Positions 14,140 through 18,601 of a stretch of DNA of 18,601 nt are shown here, one piece after another; the first letter of the stretch is position 1, and each line of letters begins with the position of its first letter. The translations under genes and the position numbers were made by a program. This stretch comes from Actinomycetes bacterium (GTDB taxonomy: Bacteria; Actinomycetota; Acidimicrobiia; Acidimicrobiales; Microtrichaceae). Below the pieces are notes generated by a model. That model was not told where the DNA came from, searched no databases, and was given only the letters and a program-made list of their open reading frames with translations. The stretch spans positions 1-18,601 of the forward strand of contig JAEXGP010000333.1 in NCBI GenBank assembly GCA_023450775.1, read 5' to 3'.

Positions 14140-15800
14140 TGGGACGGGAGCATGGAGTGGGACTTCGACGACGTCGTGTGATCGGAGTCGCCCTGGTGGC
14201 GGCGATCGTGGCGGTGACGGGCGCGTGCTCGTCGGACGACGACGAGGCCGGCGGATCCTCCACCACGGCGAGCAGCACCTCGACGAGCGCGCCCGCCGTG
14301 TGCGAACCCGCGACGACCGACGTGGTCTCGACGCCCGTCGAGGGCTCCACGACCGACGTGGACGTCACGTCGTTCGACGGCACCGTGATCCGTGCCCACT
14401 GGTTCCCCGTGGAGGGCGCGACCGGACCGAGCCCGACGGTGCTGATGGGCCCGGGCTGGGGGTCCGCCGGCGACACCGAGGTCGACACCGTCGGCGTGCT
14501 CGGGGCGGTCAACATCGGCACGCTGCGAGGCGCCGGCTACAACGTCCTCACCTGGGACCCGCGGGGCTTCGGTGCGTCCGGTGGCGCCGCGCAGGTCGAC
14601 TCCGCCGAGTACGAGGGGCGCGACGTGCAGCAACTGCTGTCGTGGGTGGCGGCGCGGCCCGAGGCGGCGCTCGAGGAGCCCGGCGACCCGACGGTCGGCA
14701 TGGTCGGGGGCTCCTACGGCGGCGGGATCCAGCTGGTGACCGCGGCGATGGACTGCCGTGTGGACGCGATCGTGCCGATCATCGCCTGGCACTCGCTCGG
14801 CACGTCCCTCTACAAGGACCAGACGTACAAGCAGGGGTGGGCCGAGATCCTGAGCGCGGTCGCGGCCCGGGCGACGCTGAACCCGATCATCACCGAGGCG
14901 AACCAGCAGGGACTGCGCACCGGTGTGCTCACCGACGAGCAGATCGAGTGGTTCCTCGATCGCGGACCCGCGGAGGCGGTCGCCGACATCACCGCACCCG
15001 CCCTGATCGTCGGCGGCACCGTGGACACGCTGTTCACGCTCGACGAGGACGTCACGAACTACCGGATGCTCCGCGACGCCGGGACCACCACCGCCATGTA
15101 CTGGTTCTGCGGCGGCCACGGGTCGTGCCTCACCGAGAAGGGCGACCAGCAGCGCATGGTCGACCGGATCGTGGCGTGGCTCGACCGCTACGTGAAGGGC
15201 GACGAGTCGGTCGACCCCGGCGCCACCTTCGACTTCCTGGACCAGGACGGCACCCGCTACGTCGGCGACGACTACCCGCTGCCGGCGGACGATCCGATCA
15301 CCGCCGAGGGCTCGGGTGAGCTCGGGCTCATCGCCGGCGGCGGCTCGGGTCCGGCGACCGTGCCGGAGGGCAAGGAGGACCTGCTGTCGGGCGTGGCGGG
15401 CAACATCATCCCGTCGCCCGCGACCAGAGGCGTCGAGGTGCCGATCGGGATCGACCGCGACGCCATGGTGGTCGGCGCGCCGGAGCTGACGCTCACGTAC
15501 TCGGGCACGGTGCCGGACGGCGAGCGGCCGGAGCGGCTGTTCGCGCAGATCGTCGACCGCGCCACCGGGTTGGTGGTCGGCAACCAGATCACGCCCGTGG
15601 CGGTCACGTTGGACGGCCAGCAGCACACGGTGAAGGTCCCGCTCGAGGTGATCGCCCACAAGGTCACTCCGCAGTCGGACCTGGCGCTGCAGGTGGTGGC
15701 CACCACCACGCTCTACGGGGAGCCCCGCCTGGGCGGCACCGTGGACCTGACCAAGATCGGGATCAAGCTGCCGACCGTCGCCGGGTACCGGCCAGCCTGA
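14139..15800 (+). CDS. Secreted lipoprotein alpha/beta-hydrolase (CocE/S15-like)
   Basis: This 553-aa protein has a twin-Arg-rich n-region (LRRRR), a hydrophobic stretch and the lipobox-like VTGAC (Cys30), followed by a Ser/Thr-rich linker: a probable surface lipoprotein. The catalytic domain is an alpha/beta-hydrolase with nucleophile motif GGS192YGGG, probable acid Asp296 (GGTVDTLFTLDE) and His327 (GGHGSC). WDPRGFGASGG resembles CocE and Xaa-Pro peptidase S15 hydrolases. The C-terminal ~170 residues look like a beta-rich accessory domain. It may be an esterase or peptidase; the substrate is unknown. ATG at 14139 shares one base with the trmD stop and has GGGGGGAG just upstream, so it is likely co-translated with trmD. 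Its stop lies in the first unit of a 25-bp tandem repeat. Confidence 0.85.
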   Translation: MGREHGVGLRRRRVIGVALVAAIVAVTGACSSDDDEAGGSSTTASSTSTSAPAVCEPATTDVVSTPVEGSTTDVDVTSFDGTVIRAHWFPVEGATGPSPTVLMGPGWGSAGDTEVDTVGVLGAVNIGTLRGAGYNVLTWDPRGFGASGGAAQVDSAEYEGRDVQQLLSWVAARPEAALEEPGDPTVGMVGGSYGGGIQLVTAAMDCRVDAIVPIIAWHSLGTSLYKDQTYKQGWAEILSAVAARATLNPIITEANQQGLRTGVLTDEQIEWFLDRGPAEAVADITAPALIVGGTVDTLFTLDEDVTNYRMLRDAGTTTAMYWFCGGHGSCLTEKGDQQRMVDRIVAWLDRYVKGDESVDPGATFDFLDQDGTRYVGDDYPLPADDPITAEGSGELGLIAGGGSGPATVPEGKEDLLSGVAGNIIPSPATRGVEVPIGIDRDAMVVGAPELTLTYSGTVPDGERPERLFAQIVDRATGLVVGNQITPVAVTLDGQQHTVKVPLEVIAHKVTPQSDLALQVVATTTLYGEPRLGGTVDLTKIGIKLPTVAGYRPA

Positions 15801-15880
15801 GCGGCGGAGCGGAGAGCCAGCCTGAGCGGCGGAGCGGAGAGCCAGCGTGAGCGGCGGAGCGGAGAGCCAGCCTGAGCGGG
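15791..15880. repeat. 25-bp tandem repeat, 3.6 copies, spanning the hydrolase stop
   Basis: Units start at 15791, 15816 and 15841 with a partial one at 15866. The consensus is GCCAGCCTGAGCGGCGGAGC followed by GGAGA; the third unit differs by one base (CGTGA). The first unit contains the last codons and TGA of the hydrolase gene. A 25-bp period does not keep the reading frame, so the extra copies are not coding. Confidence 0.9.
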
Positions 15881-15908
15881 CCGGTTTCATCCGATCCGCC
15901 CGAACCAC

Positions 15909-15914
15909 TATCAT
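15909..15914 (+). promoter_or_regulatory. -10 box TATCAT of rplS
   Basis: TATCAT differs from TATAAT at one base and is the most AT-rich hexamer in the gap. Transcription would begin near 15921, leaving a leader of about 100 bases before rplS. A -35 is weak (TTTCAT, 18 bases upstream). Confidence 0.6.
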
Positions 15915-15920
15915 CGACCC

Positions 15921-16023
15921 GCTGTGCGCCAGGGCCGCGGGACGTGGTCCCTTCCGGCCCGCACCCCACATCCTCTGCACGTGAACGGCGCGGGCCCATG
16001 ACGGTGCCCGCCAGGAGATCTCC
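15921..16023 (+). promoter_or_regulatory. Structured rplS 5' leader (candidate ribosomal-protein leader)
   Basis: Hairpin 1: GGGCCG (15932-15937) pairs with CGGCCC (15955-15960), enclosing GGGAC (15939-15943) with GTCCC (15947-15951), an 11-bp stem with an internal loop. Hairpin 2: GCGGGC (15990-15995) pairs with GCCCGC (16006-16011), ending one base before the Shine-Dalgarno AGGAG (16013-16017). The position of hairpin 2 could control ribosome access. No known leader family was recognised. Confidence 0.4.
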
Positions 16024-16368
16024 ATGAAGACCACCGACGTCATCGACCAGGCCAGCCTCCGCTCCGACATCCCCGACTTCGCGCCTGGCGACACGCTCAA
16101 GGTGCACGTGAAGGTCATCGAGGGCAACAAGGAGCGCGTGCAGGTCTTCCAGGGCGCCGTGATCGCCCGTCAGGGCGGTGGCCTGCAGGAGACGTTCACC
16201 GTCCGCAAGCTGTCGTACGGCGTCGGCGTGGAGCGCACGTTCCCGCTGCACTCGCCGATCATCGACAAGATCGAGGTGCACTCCCGCGGCGACGTGCGGC
16301 GCGCCAAGCTCTACTACCTCCGCGATCGCGTCGGGAAGGCCGCCAAGATCAAGGAGAAGCGCGACTGA
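16024..16368 (+). CDS. rplS: 50S ribosomal protein L19
   Basis: This 114-aa protein is L19, at the 30S-50S interface. It shows FAPGDTLKVHVKVIEGNKER, VQVFQGAVIARQGGG, ETFTVRKLSYGVGVERTFPL, HSPIIDKIEVHSRGDVRRAKLYYLRDRVGKAAKIKE in order, colinear with the family at its normal length. ATG at 16024 has AGGAG six bases upstream. Unlike the usual trmD-rplS pairing, a hydrolase gene separates them and rplS has its own promoter and leader. Confidence 0.97.
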   Translation: MKTTDVIDQASLRSDIPDFAPGDTLKVHVKVIEGNKERVQVFQGAVIARQGGGLQETFTVRKLSYGVGVERTFPLHSPIIDKIEVHSRGDVRRAKLYYLRDRVGKAAKIKEKRD

Positions 16369-16397
16369 CGGTCGCGCCCTGAGCTTCCCCTGATCGC

Positions 16398-16418
16398 GCC
16401 GCGGCTGCACGCTGCGGC
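16398..16418 (+). terminator. Hairpin after rplS (terminator-like or attenuating)
   Basis: GCCGCGGC (16398-16405) pairs with GCTGCGGC (16411-16418) with one G-T and a TGCAC loop. It is 30 bases after the rplS stop and lacks a T-run. A second compact inverted repeat GCCGGC-GTC-GCCGGC lies just downstream (16425-16439). Confidence 0.45.
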
Positions 16419-16450
16419 CCGGCCGCCGGCGTCGCCGGCGAGGGGGATCC

Positions 16451-16831
16451 ATGAGGGACGAGCTGCCGCGACCGCGGCGCTACGACCACCGCCTGCTCGG
16501 CGAGTACGGCGAGGACCGCGCCCAGCGCTGGTACCTGGAGCGTGGGTACCTGCTGTACGACCGCAACTGGCGTTGCCCCGACGGGGAGCTCGACCTCGTC
16601 CTCGGCCTCGTCGACGACGCGGGCCACACGGTGGTGTTCTGCGAGGTGAAGACCCGCACGAACCACCGCTTCGGCTCGCCGTTCGAAGCCGTCGGGCGGG
16701 ACAAGCAGCGCCGTCTGCGGCAGCTGGCGCTGCGCTGGCTCGCCGATCACGAGGTGCGGGGCCAGCACCTGCGCTTCGACGTCGTGGCGGTCACCAGCGG
16801 TCGCGTCGAAGTGCTGGAGGGAGCGTTCTAG
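16451..16831 (+). CDS. yraN: YraN family (UPF0102) endonuclease-like protein
   Basis: This 126-aa protein belongs to the YraN/UPF0102 family, which has a restriction-endonuclease-like (PD-(D/E)XK) fold and is usually next to rnhB or comM. The core residues are visible: GE46LD48LVLGLV, then VVFCE65VK67TRT, followed by the conserved FGSPFEAVGRDKQRRLRQLALRWL. The cellular role is not firmly known. ATG at 16451 has AGGGGG five bases before it. The lepB and rnhB genes that often stand between rplS and yraN are missing here. Confidence 0.9.
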   Translation: MRDELPRPRRYDHRLLGEYGEDRAQRWYLERGYLLYDRNWRCPDGELDLVLGLVDDAGHTVVFCEVKTRTNHRFGSPFEAVGRDKQRRLRQLALRWLADHEVRGQHLRFDVVAVTSGRVEVLEGAF

Positions 16832-16834
16832 GGC

Positions 16835-16854
16835 GAAGCGGTCGCCGTCGCTTC
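16835..16854. terminator. Small inverted repeat between convergent yraN and the Cys-rich gene
   Basis: GAAGCG (16835-16840) and CGCTTC (16849-16854) are perfect complements with an 8-base loop, in the 21-base gap between convergent stops and touching the minus-strand stop. It may act as a short bidirectional terminator; it is too short to be sure. Confidence 0.3.
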
Positions 16855-17062
16855 AGCGGCGCGGCGCGCGGGTGAGCCGCTTGTCCCAGCAGCCTCGGTG
16901 CCAGTGACGTCGCAGGTCGGGGGCGTCGCGGGGGACCGCCACCACGTGGCCCGTCCCGGCCGGGATGTCGCGGTTGCAGCCGGGGCAGACGTAGGACTTG
17001 TTCGCCTCGTAGGGCTGGATGCGTCGCACGTCGCACTCGGCGGTGGCGGTGTAGTCGCGCAC
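16853..17062 (-). CDS. Small Cys/His-rich probable zinc-binding protein
   Basis: This 69-aa protein has Cys10, C26-P-G-C29, then H53-W-H55 and C58-W, a spacing that fits a treble-clef or zinc-ribbon site. Similar short proteins with a YVCPGCNxxI...HWHxxCW pattern are familiar from actinobacterial genomes, usually annotated as hypothetical or, misleadingly, ATP/GTP-binding. I do not know a function. The start is GTG at 17062 with GGAG five bases upstream. It is the distal gene of a two-gene minus-strand unit, behind a 36-aa membrane peptide gene, and it converges on yraN. Confidence 0.75.
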   Translation of the reverse strand: MRDYTATAECDVRRIQPYEANKSYVCPGCNRDIPAGTGHVVAVPRDAPDLRRHWHRGCWDKRLTRAPRR

Positions 17063-17101
17063 GTCCGCTCCGTCCTCCGTCGTCGGTGCCGTCGAGCCGC
17101 G

Positions 17102-17212
17102 CTAGCCCAGGAACGCCCAGGCGAGCACGGCGAGCGCCACGACCAGGGCCGCCCCGACGTACACGTAGTCCCAGCGCGAGCGCCGGTGCTGGTGGTGGGG
17201 GTTCATGCCCAT
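17102..17212 (-). CDS. 36-aa single-span membrane peptide (hypothetical)
   Basis: The frame encodes a basic, His-rich N-terminus (HHQHRRSRW) followed by one hydrophobic segment YVYVGAALVVALAVLAWAF reaching the C-terminus. This gives an N-in, single-helix topology with the positive-inside rule. The ATG at 17212 or the ATG two codons later (17206) could start it; the open frame continues upstream to 17437, but that part crosses the comM control region and looks non-coding. It lies 39 bases before the Cys-rich gene on the same strand. Function is unknown; whether it is expressed needs testing. Confidence 0.5.
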   Translation of the reverse strand: MGMNPHHQHRRSRWDYVYVGAALVVALAVLAWAFLG

Positions 17213-17235
17213 GGACCGATCATCGCGCCGCACGG

Positions 17236-17331
17236 CGGTGCCGGCGCGATCGGGTCGCCGGCACCGGGGACCGGTCCCCGGTGCCGGAACGGCGCCGGTG
17301 TCGCACCGGCCGCCTACGCTGCCGGCACCGG
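17236..17331. repeat. Cluster of GGTGCCGG/CCGGCACC palindromes upstream of comM
   Basis: Arms CGGTGCCGGCG (17236-17246) and CGCCGGCACCG (17256-17266) form an 11-bp hairpin. Positions 17258-17287 are a perfect 30-bp palindrome centred on GACCGGTC, whose left half shares bases with the first hairpin. GCCGGTG (17294-17300) and CACCGGC (17304-17310) form a third hairpin, and GCCGGCACCGG recurs at 17321-17331. The first two structures exclude each other. The cluster lies between divergent genes and includes the likely comM -10. Confidence 0.85.
17315..17320 (+). promoter_or_regulatory. Possible -10 box TACGCT of comM
   Basis: TACGCT fits TAnnnT and lies between two members of the palindrome cluster. 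It would give a leader of about 85 bases. No -35 is clear. Confidence 0.35.
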
Positions 17332-17400
17332 CCCGAGCGGGTCGGGATCGCAGCTCACGGCTGCCGCCGGCTCCCTGTGGGAGCGCCGATCGTCCTCTGC

Positions 17401-17406
17401 AGGAGG
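17401..17406 (+). promoter_or_regulatory. Shine-Dalgarno AGGAGG of comM
   Basis: A perfect AGGAGG lies five bases before the GTG at 17412 and fixes the comM start. Confidence 0.85.
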
Positions 17407-17411
17407 CCGCC

Positions 17412-18601
17412 GTGCTCGCGACCGCTTCGTCCGCCACCCTCCTCGGGGTCCGGGGTCACCTCGTCCGTGTGGAGGCGCACGTGTCCGACGGGCTGCCCGC
17501 GTTCACGATCGTGGGCCTGCCCGACGCGTCCTGCCGGGAGTCCCGGGACCGGGTCCGGGCCGCCATGATGTCGTCGGGCTTCGTGGTCAAGCAGGCCAAG
17601 GTCACCGTGAACCTGGCGCCCACCAACCTGCGCAAGGTGGGCGCGGGGTTGGACGTGGCCATCGCGCTGGCGCTGCTCGGGGCCACCGGCCAGCTCGAGC
17701 AGGAAGTGCTCGACGGCCATGCGTTCATCGGCGAGCTGGGCCTCGACGGTGCGCTCCGCGGCGTCGTCGGCATGCTGCCGCTGTGCGAGGCCGTGGGAGA
17801 TCTTCGCCCCGTGGTCCCCGCGGCGGACGCGGCAGAGGCGGCACTGGTCCGTCCCGACGTCCGTTGCGCCCGCACCCTGCGCGAGCTGGTCCGGGCGCTG
17901 CAGGGAGAGGAGCCGTGGCCGGACCCCGAGCCGCGCACGCGCTCGGCTGCGGATCCGCAGGAGCCCGACCTGGCCGACGTCCAGGGTCAGGTGGTGGCAC
18001 GCACGGCGCTCGAGGTGGCGGCCGCGGGCGGACACCACCTGCTCATGGTCGGACCGCCCGGCGGGGGCAAGACGATGCTCGCCGAGCGCCTGCCGGGCCT
18101 GCTGCCCGACCTGGGCGACGAGGCGGCGCTCGACGTGTCCAGGGTCCACTCCGCGGCGGGAGCGCTGCACGACGCGCCCGAGCTGCTGCGCCGGCCGCCG
18201 CTGCGGGCCCCGCACCACACGGCGTCGCTGGTGGCCCTGATCGGCGGTGGCTCGGCGGTGCTGCGACCGGGCGAGATCTCGTTGGCGTCGGGTGGCGTGC
18301 TGTTCCTGGACGAGCTCGGCGAGTTCCCCGCCGCCCATCTGGACGCGCTGCGCCAACCGCTCGAGTCGGGGGTGGTGCGGGTGGCGCGCGCCCACGTGGG
18401 CGCCACGCTGCCGGCGCGGTTCCTGCTGGTCGGTGCCACCAACCCGTGTCCGTGCGGCGTCGGGCCCTTCGGCCCGTGCCGGTGCAGCGCCGCGCAGGTG
18501 CAGCGCTACCTGCGACGGCTGTCGGGACCGCTGCTCGACCGCTTCGACCTGGGGCTCTGGGTCGACCCGCCGCCGGCGGAGGAGGTGCTCGGCGCCCACG
18601 C
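17412..18601 (+). CDS. comM: ComM/YifB family Mg-chelatase-like AAA+ ATPase (3' end outside window)
   Basis: This is the first ~396 codons of a ComM (YifB) protein, a hexameric AAA+ helicase-like ATPase that aids branch migration in transformation in Vibrio and is widespread in bacteria. The N-terminal domain (ATLLGVRGHLVRVEAHVSDG, GLPDASCRESRDRVRAA, VNLAPTNLRKVGAGLD) is the chelatase-associated Lon-like fold. Then come Walker A GPPGGGKT (214-221), APHHTAS, and Walker B VLFLDELGEF (~296-305). The characteristic NPCPCG...GPCRCS Cys cluster follows at ~345. The usual length is ~500 aa, so about 100 residues lie beyond the window. The GTG start has a perfect Shine-Dalgarno. In actinobacteria comM is usually followed by dprA, which would be to the right. 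Confidence 0.95.
   Translation, partial: MLATASSATLLGVRGHLVRVEAHVSDGLPAFTIVGLPDASCRESRDRVRAAMMSSGFVVKQAKVTVNLAPTNLRKVGAGLDVAIALALLGATGQLEQEVLDGHAFIGELGLDGALRGVVGMLPLCEAVGDLRPVVPAADAAEAALVRPDVRCARTLRELVRALQGEEPWPDPEPRTRSAADPQEPDLADVQGQVVARTALEVAAAGGHHLLMVGPPGGGKTMLAERLPGLLPDLGDEAALDVSRVHSAAGALHDAPELLRRPPLRAPHHTASLVALIGGGSAVLRPGEISLASGGVLFLDELGEFPAAHLDALRQPLESGVVRVARAHVGATLPARFLLVGATNPCPCGVGPFGPCRCSAAQVQRYLRRLSGPLLDRFDLGLWVDPPPAEEVLGAH

Noticed and set aside
15791..15880. Possible CRISPR array
   Set aside because: Units are directly abutting with no spacers and include a gene's stop codon; this is a tandem repeat.
13725..16130. 801-codon minus-strand open frame antisense to trmD, the hydrolase and rplS start
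   Set aside because: It crosses several genes and spacers, is rich in Arg/Gly/His/Val without domains, and opposes strongly recognised proteins.
17213..17437. Longer 111-codon version of the small membrane peptide
   Set aside because: The upstream part runs through the palindrome cluster, the comM promoter and the comM start; only the last 36 codons look like a protein.

Overview
This is a very GC-rich window with strong G/C third-position bias, frequent GTG starts and several apparently leaderless promoters (TAnnnT boxes 7-9 bases from a start codon). Together with the gene order smc - ftsY - ffh - rpsP - khpA - rimM - trmD - rplS - yraN - comM, this points to a chromosomal segment of an actinobacterium. 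Acidimicrobiia (Iamia/Ilumatobacter-like) is my best guess, but it is an inference from gene order and protein style, not a database result. I see no phage, insertion sequence, CRISPR array, tRNA or rRNA. No gene-free stretch exceeds about 205 bases.

Region 1 (1-4928). The 3' part of smc (chromosome condensation ATPase) runs in from the left. A convergent minus-strand operon follows: MoxR-type AAA+ ATPase, DUF58 protein and a membrane-anchored BatA-like VWA protein, a classic ATPase/VWA chaperone module. Two hairpin-forming repeat copies fill the gap between smc and the VWA gene.

Region 2 (4929-10622). ftsY (SRP receptor) is followed by an accessory block on the minus strand that separates ftsY from ffh. 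In transcription order it holds an ArsR-type repressor and an SRPBCC/AHSA1 protein (overlapping, with a 38-bp palindromic operator candidate), then phnW (2-aminoethylphosphonate transaminase), a PhnX-like HAD hydrolase and a TMEM175-like membrane protein. phnW plus the HAD protein would convert 2-aminoethylphosphonate to phosphonoacetaldehyde and then to acetaldehyde and phosphate. A DsbA/FrnE-type oxidoreductase gene precedes ffh, divergent from it.

Region 3 (10623-16831). This is the conserved SRP and translation block: ffh, rpsP, khpA, rimM, trmD, rplS, yraN. A secreted lipoprotein alpha/beta-hydrolase is inserted between trmD and rplS and appears translationally coupled to trmD. rimM seems to lack a canonical start codon and probably uses CTG. 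rplS has its own promoter and a hairpin-rich leader.

Region 4 (16832-18601). Two small minus-strand genes (a Cys/His-rich probable zinc protein of 69 aa and a 36-aa single-span membrane peptide) are followed by comM (YifB, Mg-chelatase-like AAA+), which is cut by the window end. The region between the small peptide gene and comM carries a dense cluster of GGTGCCGG/CCGGCACC palindromes, including a perfect 30-bp palindrome.

A recurring theme is short tandem duplications in the spacers, several of which include a stop codon (ftsY, the lipoprotein hydrolase, the smc/VWA gap, the phnW/HAD gap and the arsR/dsbA gap). GTGA, ATGA and TGATG overlaps recur inside the operons.
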